Part shown: positions 1 to 10,000 of the stretch, piece by piece
Position numbering within the stretch: the stretch's first letter is position 1
Layout of the letters: the number at the start of each line of letters is the position of its first letter
Assembly: GCF_021134715.1 (NCBI RefSeq)
Contig: NC_060019.1
Coordinates: forward strand, 6,014,001-6,078,000
Length of the DNA stretch: 64,000 nucleotides
Reading direction: 5' to 3'
Origin: Daphnia pulex
Lineage: Eukaryota > Arthropoda > Branchiopoda > Diplostraca > Daphniidae
Notes under the pieces: model-generated
Databases searched by the model: none
What the model saw: the letters and a program-made list of their open reading frames with translations, nothing else
Told to the model about the DNA's origin: nothing
Program-made: the position numbers and the translations under genes

Positions 1-1
1 A

Positions 2-391
2 GATGCAGATTCTTGTCTGTATGCTGGCCTTATGTGTACAGCCAACAATGAAAAAATTAAAGTTAAACTAGATTACCCACAAGGAATGGGATTTCTGAAC
101 CAGTCGTGTGAGAAGGGGAACCACAATGGCTGCTACTATCTTAGTGGCATGTATTTGACTGGTGTACCTGAAGTTTTAGAAAAAAACATGACCTCTGCCT
201 TCAATTACAGCATAAAGGCTTGTGATCTTGGTAATATATATGCTTGTGCCAATGTTAGCAGAATGTACACTAAAGGTGATGGAGTAGAGCCGAATGCTGA
301 AATTGCATTACAATTTAAGAAAAAGGTTTTTGAAATGGAAAAAGAGCTGAGAGGTCAGTTTAAACCTATTGAAATGGAAAGAGGAGCCTAA
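2..391 (+). CDS. COA7: COA7-like Sel1-repeat protein, 3' part
   Basis: This is the C-terminal part of a cysteine-rich Sel1-like repeat protein. The frame is open from base 2, so the coding region starts outside the window; the internal ATG at 32 is not the true start. Two Sel1-type repeats are visible: one around QSCEKGNHNGCYYLSGMY and one around CDLGNIYACANVSRMY followed by KGDGV. The paired cysteines and the last repeat match my recollection of animal COA7 closely. In that family the protein sits in the mitochondrial intermembrane space and assists cytochrome c oxidase assembly. The stop is at 389-391, and AT-rich 3' sequence follows. The alternative is another Sel1-repeat protein, but the short basic tail after the last repeat also fits COA7. 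Confidence 0.82.
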   Translation, partial: DADSCLYAGLMCTANNEKIKVKLDYPQGMGFLNQSCEKGNHNGCYYLSGMYLTGVPEVLEKNMTSAFNYSIKACDLGNIYACANVSRMYTKGDGVEPNAEIALQFKKKVFEMEKELRGQFKPIEMERGA

Positions 392-1139
392 GATGTTCAA
401 TTTGTGTTGATTGTAAAAAAATAATAATAATATAGTTTAACGAAATGTATTCGTACTCGTCCTGAACATTACTATTAAATTACTTTTAAAAACCCGAGGA
501 AATAATCAATAACGTAACTAGAAAAAAGAAATAAAAAATTTTTTTATGAAGTCTCCGATCTTTTTGGTAAATTGCGATGGCCCAATAATGGTATTATGCA
601 AATACCTTGTGTACACAAAAACAGAAACACATTATCATTTTATATACGTCTCGAAATGTCAAGCTCCTGTTGTTCAGACTTCCGCAGAGTACTCCAGTTC
701 TCGATACCACCAGTAGTTGACAAATACAAACATTGTGTATGATGGCCTACCTCCCAGCTAGCACGAGTTCTCCCAGATAGTGAACAAAACACGAACACGT
801 CAAAAATCTCCGCACACATTTTTTCCCTCGTTTTGTGAGTGAACATATCACTCTCAGTTCACTCCCAAAATGTATACTTTTTCTTACTGCTCACAAATCC
901 CGCACAAATACGAACAAGCTAGTTTTATAATAATTTTGACATTTTTTACGTTTAATAAAACTGAATGATAAATTTACTCAAAAACACCAACTTTTCTTCT
1001 ATGAATTGATTATGTATTGATATTCACTCAATTTTATTTTCCATGAGAAGTGGAAAAGCCACATAACGTTCACCTCCTTCTTCAGCCTCTTCACAATTAA
1101 AAACATTTGGTACAAGAAAAATTTTATGCAAAATGAATG
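392..1139. other. AT-rich intergenic stretch
   Basis: This holds the 3' flank of the COA7-like gene. The only structure seen is around 745-850, where a block resembles the reverse complement of 4380-4445 and could be one end of a decayed DNA transposon. No supported gene. Confidence 0.4.
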
Positions 1140-1649
1140 CTACTGGCCATAGTTGTAAGGTAGGAGAAAGACAATCAACATATTTGATAGACAAAATTGA
1201 ATTCGATTCAGAGCCTTTAATCCTTTCAACAAATAATTCCCAGCACTCCCGGAGAGATTTTTGTTCGTTACGAAGGTGGCCAAGAAGTTTCGTAACTCAG
1301 TAGCACCATCGACATCGTTGTCATCTACAAGGATTTCTTCAATATCAGCGTGATGGAAGTCTTGCTCGTTGACTTCATTCTTCTCAGTTGCATAGTCTGA
1401 GTCGCTGTCCGAAGAGTTGTATGTCGATGAATCACAGCTTTCTAAAGGGACACCTTCATCACTGACGACACTTTCCAAATCATATTCAGATTCTAGTCCT
1501 TCATAAAATGATTCGTGGCTTACAGTGCTCTGTCGAAGGCTATCATCCCTTTCTATTTGGTGAACGGAGAAAAACTCTACATTGTCATTGTTGGAGTCAT
1601 CATAGGATATTTCCTCTTCATCGTCACCCATAAAGCCGCTCTCTGTCAT
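1140..1649 (-). CDS. Hypothetical acidic protein (possible transposon-derived)
   Basis: This 169-codon ORF has an ATG start. Its N-terminal two thirds is very acidic and serine-rich, with runs such as DDEEE and SSDSDSDY. It ends with a more ordered segment, ELRNFLATF followed by LLKGLKALNR. Acidic N-termini followed by a short helical LR-x-F/W-A segment occur in transposon-derived proteins of invertebrates, but I cannot assign a family. A second frame just upstream (about 1650-1770, minus) carries a basic stretch, KKRKENVKPRQLRHR, and could be the true N-terminus if a frameshift or splice joins them. It lies in a block that may be a decayed DNA transposon. Confidence 0.35.
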   Translation of the reverse strand: MTESGFMGDDEEEISYDDSNNDNVEFFSVHQIERDDSLRQSTVSHESFYEGLESEYDLESVVSDEGVPLESCDSSTYNSSDSDSDYATEKNEVNEQDFHHADIEEILVDDNDVDGATELRNFLATFVTNKNLSGSAGNYLLKGLKALNRIQFCLSNMLIVFLLPYNYGQ

Positions 1650-1849
1650 AAATTCATCCCCCAGCTCACGTTCGTTTCTTCTTCAATGGCATTTGTCAAG
1701 GTGTGCAAAAAACGATGGCGCAGTTGACGGGGTTTGACATTTTCTTTCCTCTTCTTAAACAATTTTGACATGCCTACTAAAAAATGAAAGGTTAAAGAAA
1801 ACCTTGAATAACAACGGTAGACAACTATTGTAATTATTACCTCCAACAG

Positions 1850-2580
1850 TCCTTGTCTTTCGCAAGTTTACAGAATGTTCTGAAAGAGCCAACTTATCCA
1901 GCCTCAATTGGACTCGCAACCTCTAAATCTAAAAGCAAACAGCACGAGTATTAAATCAGGTTTACATCTATGAGGTATTGTCTCCAATTGTTTGTACCTG
2001 AGGATGAGTTTATTTTTTACAGAACACTAAAAGCTCAATGGCTAGTTTATAGGAAGTATGATGTGTTTACTTTTTAGATAATCATAAAAAACACCTGTTC
2101 AAAATATTAAAAAAAATTTCATCAATATCATTTCCATGAATGACAAGTGCTGATTAAATTTTTTTACCTTATTTTAACTGCAACAATAAAGATCTCACAA
2201 TCAATTAAGTCCAGGGCAATGTAATAAGTGCAGTTTTTAATGTAATGAAAGCCAAGCACTAATTTTACGTGTCAAAAAGGACTGATCCGGACGCCATTAA
2301 AAAATGCAACTGTAATTTTGACAAGTCCCAATTATCGATAGTTAAGAAAATTGCAGTATTGACATGTTTGAAACGTAGAATTAAAAACTTAATTTTTTAT
2401 ACAATGTTTGAATCACCATTTACAACTTATTTCAAAATTATATAAAATTTAAAAAAATTAACGAACTCATTAATTATCGGTGCAAAAGCAGAACTAATTT
2501 TTATAATTAAAAATTTTTCATCTGGCGACGTTGTTGTCTACTATAGCTTGTACGGAATTAGTAAGAAAGACTTGAACAAA
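1850..2580. other. AT-rich non-coding stretch
   Basis: Very AT-rich sequence with no coding frame or repeat recognised. It could contain the promoter and 5'UTR of the downstream plus-strand gene. Confidence 0.3.
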
Positions 2581-2840
2581 TGGCGGATTTGATCTCGTTA
2601 ATGCCATCTAAAAATTGATTTTTTCACAATATTTCGCACAGAAAAGGTGAGAACACTTGTTACTTATGTAATGAATTACAACATATTTTGTTTTCAGTCA
2701 AGAAATTTTAAGTGTATCGTAGTATATACTTTTGCTAAGCAAATGCCGGTTGATTATCATAAAGGCCACGCTACTTCTATACATTAGAGATGTTCACAAT
2801 CGACAACTTACTGTATTTTATTTACAAATAGGATCTTGGA

Positions 2841-4064
2841 ATGACTAAAACCGCCATTTCATGGAAGTATATATTAGCAGAATTGTTTGTGGAAGACAGA
2901 ACAGAACTTGCAATAGTCTCAGAGCGGTGGACCATTGATGAGAATGTTCTTAAGTATCCGTCCAACTTGAAGGGACCAAAAAGGATGAAGAGCATAATGG
3001 ATCATGTTATACCAGAAGATTCCTGGACCGAGTATGAATACAGGAGGATTAGAGTCTGTGGTAAGTTCACTCATGAGTGACATTTTGCATTAACGATATG
3101 ATGTTATATTCCTTTGCTGACACTGTATTTATCTGATTTCAATAGTCTCAGAGAGGTGGCCATTGCTTAGGATGTTCTCAAGTATCCGTCCCACATGAAG
3201 GGACAAAAAAGAATGGAGAGCATCATGGATCATGTAATACCAGAAGATACCTGGACCGAGTATCAATACAGGAAGGAGGCTTAGAGTCATTGGTAAGTTC
3301 ACTCATGAGTGACATTTTGCATTAACGATATGATGTTATATTCCTTTGCTGACACTGTGTGTTTATCTGATTTCAATAGTCAGGTGGCCATTGCTTAGGA
3401 TGTTCTCAAGTATCCGTCCCACTTGAAGGGACAAAAAAGAATGGAGAGCATCATGGATCATGTAATACCAGATACCTGGACCGAGTATCAATACAGAAGG
3501 CTTAGTCTTTGGTAAGTTCACTCATGAGTGACATTTGCATTAAAGATATGATGTTATATTCTTTTGCTGACACTGTGTGTTTATCTGATTTCAATAGTCT
3601 CAGAGAGGTGGCCATTGCTTAGGATGTTCTTAAGTATCCGTCCCACTTGAAGGGACAAAAAAGGATGAATAGCATCATGGATCATGTAATACCAGATACC
3701 TGGACCGAGTATCAATACAGAAGGCTTAGTCTTTGGTAAGTTCACTCATGAGTGACATTTGCATTAAAGATATGATGTTATATTCCTTTGCTGACACTCT
3801 GTGTTTATCTGATTTTTAAAATAACTACATTTCAATTATTTCACTTTAGGTTACTGGAATCAGGCAAAAGAAATGGATCAACGTGCAGCTGAAAATGAAT
3901 CTGACGGCTTGAAAACAACTCATGAAACAAGGAAGAAGAGTTTGTCGAGAAAACCTGCAATTTACTTTCCCAGTTCTTTTTTCCTTGGAAATTGCAAAAG
4001 AACACATTCTTCATCATCCAACGAGAATTCAAGAGCCATTGATCCAATTTCTCCAGTGATTTAA
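2841..4064 (+). CDS. Two-exon hypothetical gene with tandem exon copies in its intron
   Basis: The proposed structure is 2841..3060 joined to 3850..4064, about 144 codons. Exon 1 follows an acceptor-like AAATAG and ends in G|GTAAGT. Exon 2 starts after TTTCACTTTAG, and the phase is preserved across the junction (VCG then YWNQAKEMDQ). The first exon has a conserved-looking block, ERWTIDENVLKYPSNLK and then SWTEYEYRR. The second is basic and serine-rich and ends at a TAA. The intron holds three degraded copies of the exon 1 core plus donor. I do not recognise a characterised family; the pattern resembles the N-terminal part of transposon-associated proteins. It could be a truncated member of a larger family. 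Confidence 0.45.
2913..3820 (+). repeat. Four tandem copies of exon plus intron unit (~220-235 bp)
   Basis: Unit starts are at about 2913, 3142, 3376 and 3594, giving spacings of 229, 234 and 218 bp. Each contains an AATAG acceptor-like start, the exon block ending in CCGAGTATnAATACAG, a GGTAAGT donor and a shared intron body with TTCACTCATGAGTGACATTT. Unit 1 has the open reading frame. Units 2-4 have lost a base (TGGACC to TGGCC), creating a frameshift or, if corrected, an in-frame TAG. Unit 3 has also lost about 8 bases after the acceptor. Confidence 0.85.
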
Positions 4065-5023
4065 TTGTTTACTCAATATGCAACTGTTGTGTTCAATTCT
4101 GACTTGGTGTTATCTTGTATGTCATGTGTTAACTAATATGTCATATATGTGTTCTAATGGACAATATAATCAAGTTAAGTGCACTTTACGTATTATTTAT
4201 TAAAAAATTACAACGACTAGCAGCAAATAATAGTACAGATTTTATTCCCTAAATATGAACAAAATACACCCAGTCCACGCACTGGGAAGGTCTTTTGTTC
4301 ACTTTTGTTCGTGAACTGTTCACGCACTGAGGGCGGCAATAGGGAGGAAAATGTACACTCCATGTTCATGTACATTGTTCATGAACAGGGAGTTTTTGTT
4401 CACTGTTTGTTCACGAACTGTGCGAACTTTTGCTAGGTGGGCTGCTACCTTTTTTATTGTGTTGGTTGTGTAGTTTGTATTGTGACACATCGCCAAGGTC
4501 AGGCACAAGAAATTAAATGTCAAATGTCTATTGCGTGACGCGATAATAACTTATTCCATACTAGTTGATTTATTAAAGATAGCATCTTAGTGAGCTAGCT
4601 ATATACTTTACCAGTGGCTGGAATGAATCTCAATTGTTAGCGGTCTTACATCATTTAAACTTTAATCGCGTTTACTCGTAATTTGTGATGTTACTGCAGC
4701 AATGATAGGCACCATTACATTTAAAATTTAAATAACACAAGCTAATTGCATGAAAACTAAGCCGTCAAGTCCAAGTGTGAAATTTAACAAAAAAAGTGAA
4801 AGAAAAGTAGAAGGAACGGGAATTGTAAGAACACACAGATACTAAACACACACCGATCGCTAAAGCACGCTAATGGGTGGCTTCTGGCGGAAAAGTTCGA
4901 CAGATATGAATCAATCCGCATGAATCAGTATGTTCAAATGTCTTCTTGTTTCTTCGCATGCAACGTTAGTCTTGATAGATTTTCCTCCTCCGCGTAAATA
5001 GTTATGAACTCATTGTTAGCTTC
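4065..5023. other. Intergenic stretch with clustered GTTCNYGAAC palindromes
   Basis: The segment 4260-4440 is rich in GTTCAC and GTGAAC words. It has three palindromic decamers: GTTCGTGAAC at 4307, GTTCATGAAC at 4377 and GTTCACGAAC at 4409. No coding frame is supported. 4450-5020 shows nothing I can name. Confidence 0.5.
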
Positions 5024-6340
5024 TCAATCAGGATTTTCTTCTGCTACTGAAGATCCGGTGGTATTGGGCTGCTGACTCTTATTCTTTTGCTCGTGTTCTT
5101 TGGCCACATGGATTCGGACGTCGCTCTTCGATACCAACTCAACACCATAAAAAGGACCGGGATAAAGTTGTCCTTTGCTTTCTGATGTGTGCGTCAGCAT
5201 ATCCCGCTTCATATTTGCAACTTGCGTAAATGTCTTACCACACTGAGTGCACAAAAACTGTTTATCACCTATAAATGGAAGGATTCAATAGTCAAACAAA
5301 GTTAGATTTTAGATTTTGATTTAAAGTATTAACCTGTATGAATTAGCCAAACTCGTGTCATTGACGTGTGATATTGGAAACACATTGGTCAATATTCACA
5401 AGCAAAACGACGTTCTCCTGTGTGTAACCGCTGGTGGGCAACTAATCCAGTTTTCAGCGCAGTTTAAAGCGAGAAAATTTTACCTAAACTTGATTATATT
5501 AACAGTTAAAAATCTTGAGAAAGTTATGAAGAAAAATATTGTGAGGTTACACACCACTGGTATCATACTAAAGTGCTTTTTCTTTCATGTGAATAGTCAA
5601 ATGTTTTCTCATGTCATCAATCAGTTTAAGTATTTGTGCGGACAGTACGGACAAATGGCCAGTTTTTCACCCGTGATCTCGTATGTTGACGTAAGTTGGA
5701 TCGGTCGTAAAAACGTCACATTTAAAGGGCTTCACTCCCTGATGTTGGATGGCGTGAAGTCGCAAATAATCACTGCCTAAAAATGTTTTCACACATGTAT
5801 CACAATTCACAGGTGCATAGCTTGGTCCCAGACCCATAGTATATATTCATATGTCATACCAAAACATTCTTGTGATGAAATAACTTTCAAGTATCTTTAC
5901 ATCCATATTTTCTTTGGTGTGTTGTGTCACTAAGCTCAGGATATTCCTGTAAAGAAAATATGGGTTTAGCATTAATAATTGTGACATTTTATCAAAATTC
6001 TAACCTTATTGAATGCTTCCAAGTTAAAATCATCATCTCCATTCTCATCTCCGTTGGAGCTCCCTTCAAGGTTATCTTCTGCTGCTTCCTCACTCTCCCT
6101 TTTAATGTAGTCAAAATTTTCTCTCACCTCAAAGATTGCTGGAGGCTCATTATCATTTTTTACAGCTGGTTTTATCATCTACAATGAAATTGGGATCACT
6201 TTTTCTTGCCTGTTTAAAATACACATCAAAATTAAGTCACACCATATCCGAGTCCATCTGCAGTGTCACTTCTTTAAGCACCTGTCTTGCGATATGGACC
6301 AGGCTTCCAATCTTTGTTCCAATCTATAAGGTTTTGAATG
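5024..6340 (-). pseudogene. C2H2 zinc-finger protein pseudogene
   Basis: Reading the minus strand from about 6340 to 5024 gives a zinc-finger gene in pieces. First comes an N-terminal segment around SLVHIARQVLKEVTLQMDS, then an acidic linker with a good splice donor near 6007. Several C2H2 fingers follow, with the linkers HTGERRF and ITGEKL, and a terminal finger CTQCGKTFTQVANMKRDMLTH is at 5024-5259. Frameshifts are needed near 5650, and TGA stops lie at 6237-6239 and 5389-5391. The second TGA falls where the second zinc-binding cysteine of a finger should be (FACEY-stop-PMCF). Intact C2H2 proteins bind DNA in the nucleus; this copy cannot make a full product. Confidence 0.72.
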
Positions 6341-7050
6341 CAATTTGAGATTTAGTATATCAATACATAATTATATATTCTTCTACCCTAAAAAGAGGAA
6401 AGGCTGCTCAAAAAAAAAGGAAAAAAAAAGTGTCTTTGATCTTGGCCTTGCTTTTGTTTACAGCTGTCGTCTGCTAAAGCGGCGGTTAAGCACTTGAAGA
6501 TGACAGTCGTAACGATGGCAACCAAACGCGATGATTACACCAGATAACACGTAGATCATGTTTTGATTGTTTTTTAATTAAAGAACTCGAGGAAGTTGGC
6601 TAATTCAAACAGAATAATTGCATAGATAAATTCACAATAAAACTTACAAAATATGTAAGGTCAAGACGTTCAGTTGCCAAGTTCTTGATTATACATGTTA
6701 ATCCTATCTTACCGTTATGTCTACGCTACTCATCCTACATACGGGACTATTATCCAATTTTAAATTTTTCTTTTTCTAATTATGTTCTCAAGTAGTAATT
6801 GCTGAGAAATTATTGAACAATGTTGATAAAAACCACTAGATTAATAATTTCTGAACTAATCAACATTGCGCGATAAAAGATAAATACGAAATTGAAAAAA
6901 ACTGTGAGCACGGGTGACTGCAGAACAAAAGGGTTCATTGCAAGGTTATAAGTAGAACACATCTGTAGCAGTAAGATCATATCAGAGTCATAGAGTTTGA
7001 TGGTAAGCTTCAAAGTTTTCTGAAAATCGCATATTATTGACGAATTCTGT
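6341..7050. other. Intergenic region upstream of the repeat-protein gene
   Basis: It contains A-rich runs near 6400 and AT-rich sequence. It presumably includes the promoter of the gene starting at 7077; no clear TATA or initiator could be singled out. Confidence 0.3.
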
Positions 7051-7076
7051 GCTAATTGGCAAGTTTCGACGTCGAG

Positions 7077-10000
7077 ATGGGTTTTCTCTCGTCTATTAAG
7101 AGTTTTTTGCGTCTTAGGAGTCGGTATGATTTCCTCAAGAAGAAAAAATTGAGATCAACATGCGTTTTACTATCTTTTGTATTTACAAAAGATTGTTCTC
7201 CGGATGGATTTGAGCATATGGAACGTGAAGAGAAGATTCTTCCGGATGGATTTGAGCAGTTGGAACGTGAAGAGAAGACTCTTCCGGATGGATTTGAGCA
7301 GTTGGAACGTGAAGAGAAGACTCTTCCGGATGGATTTGAGCAGTTGGAACGTGAAGAGAACACTCTTCCTTCCCTTCCGGATGGATTTGAGCAGCTGGAA
7401 CGTGAAGACTTCACTCTTCCATCGCTCATGGATGGATTTGAGCACCTAGAAGGTGAAGAGAAGACTTTTCCGGAAGGATTTGAGCAGCTGGAACGTGAAG
7501 AGATCACTCTTACATCGCTCACGGATGGATTTGAGCTCCTAGAAGGTGAAGAGAAGACTCTTCCGGATGGGTTTGAGCAGCCGGAATGTGAAGAGAACAC
7601 TCTTCTTTCTCTTCCGGATGAATTTAAGCAGTTGGAACTTGAAGAGAAGACTCTTCCGGATGGATTTGAGCAGTTGGAACGTGAAGAGAACCCTCTTCCG
7701 GATGGATTTGAGCAGTTGGAACGTGAAGAGAACACTCTTCCTTCTCTTCCGGATGGATTTGAGCAGTTGGAACTAGAAGAGAAGACTCTTCCGGATGGAT
7801 TTGAGCAGTTGGAACGTGAAGAGAACCCTCTTCCGGATGGATTTGAGCAGTTGGAACGTGAAGAGAACACTCTTCCTTCTCTTCCGGATGAATTTGAGCA
7901 GTTGGAACTTGAAGAGAAGACTCTTCCGGATGGATTTGAGCAGTTGGAACGTGAAGAGAACACTCTTCCTTCTCTTCCGTATGGATATGAGCTGTTGGAA
8001 CTTGAAGAGAAGACTCTTCCGGATGAATTTGAGCAGTTGGAACGTGAAGAGAACACTCTTTCTTCTCTTCCGGATGGATTTGAGCAGTTGGAACTTGAAG
8101 AGAAGACTCTTCCGGATGAATTTGAGCAGTTAGAACGTGAAGAGAACACTCTTCCTTCTTTTCCGGATGGATTTGAGCAGTTGGAACTTGAAGAGAAGAC
8201 TCTTCCGGGTGGATTTGAGCAGTTGGAACGTGAAGAGAACACTCTTCCTTCTCTTCCGGATGGATTTGAGCAGTTGGAACGTGAAGAGAACACTCTTCCG
8301 GATGGATTTGAGCAGTTGGAACGTGAAGAGAACACTCTTCCTTCTCTTCCGGATGGATTTGAGCAGTTGGAACGTGAAGAGAACACTCTTCCGGATGGAT
8401 TTGAGCAGTTGGAACGTGAAGAGAACACTCTTCCTTCTCTTCCGGATGAATTTGAGCAGTTAGAACTTGAAGAGAACACTCTTCCTTCTCTTCCGGATGA
8501 ATTTGAGCAGTTGGAACGTGAAGAGAACACTCTTCCTTCTCTTCCGGATGAATTTGAGCAGTTGGAACTTGAAGAGAACACTCTTCCTTCTCTTCCGGAT
8601 GAATTTGAGCAGTTGGAACTTGAAGAGAAGACTCTTCCGGATGGATTTGAGCAGTTGGAACGTGAAGAGAACACTCTTCCTTCTCTTCCGGATGGATATG
8701 AGCTGTTGGAACTTGAAGAGAAGACTCTTCCGGATGAATTTGAGCAGTTGGAACGTGAAGAGAACACTCTTTCTTCTCTTCCGGATGGATTTGAGCAGTT
8801 GGAACTTGAAGAGAAGACTCTTCCGGATGAATTTGAGCAGTTGGAACGTGAAGAGAACACTCTTCCTTCTTTTCCGGATGGATTTGAGCAGTTGGAACTT
8901 GAAGAGAAGACTCTTCCGGGTGGATTTGAGCAGTTGGAACGTGAAGAGAACACTCTTTCTTCTCTTCCGGATGGATTTGAGCAGTTGGAACGTGAAGAGA
9001 ACACTCTTCCTTCTCTTCCGGATGGATTTGAGCAGTTGGAACTTGAAGAGAAGACTCTTCCGGGTGGATTTGAGCAGTTGGAACGTGAAGAGAACACTCT
9101 TCCGGATGGATTTGAGCAGTTGGAACGTGAAGAGAACACTCTTCCTTCTCTTCCGGATGAATTTGAGCAGTTGGAACTTGAAGAGAACACTCTTCCGGAT
9201 GGATTTGAGCAGTTGGAACGTGAAGAGAACACTCTTCCTTCTCTTCCGGATGGATATGAGCTGTTGGAACTTGAAGAGAAGACTCTTCCGGATGAATTTG
9301 AGCAGTTGGAACGTGAAGAGAACACTCTTTCTTCTCTTTCGGATGGATTTGAGCAGTTGGAACTTGAAGAGAAGACTCTTCCGGATGAATTTGAGCAGTT
9401 AAAACGTGTAGAGAACACTCTTCCTTCTTTTCCGGATGGATTTGAGCAGTTGGAACTTGAAGAGAAGACTCTTCCGGGTGGATTTGAGCAGTTGGAACGT
9501 GAAGAGAACACTCTTCCTTCTCTTCCGGATGGATTTGAGCAGTTGGAACGTGAAGAGAACACTCTTCCGGATGGATTTGAGCAGTTGGAACGTGAAGAGA
9601 ACACTCTTCCTTCTCTTCCGGATGGATTTGAGCAGTTGGAACGTGAAGAGAACACTCTTCCTTCTCTTCCGGATGGATTTGAGCAGTTGGAACGTGAAGA
9701 GAACACTCTTCCGGATGGATTTGAGCAGTTGGAACGTGAAGAGAACACTCTTCCTTCTCTTCCGGATGAATTTGAGCAGTTGGAAATTGAAGAGAACACT
9801 CTTCCTTCTCTTCCGGATGAATTTGAGCAGTTGGAACTTGAAGAGAAGACTCTTCCGGGTGGATTTGAGCAGTTGGAACGTGAAGAGAACACTCTTCCTT
9901 CTCTTCCGGATGGAATTGAGCAGTTGGAACGTGAAGAGAACACTCTTCCTTCTCTTCCGGATGGATTTGAGCAGTTGGAACTTGAAGAGAAGACTCTTCC

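Noticed and set aside
2913..3820. CRISPR-like array
   Set aside because: Units of ~230 bp with splice sites in eukaryotic sequence; no short repeats with unique spacers.
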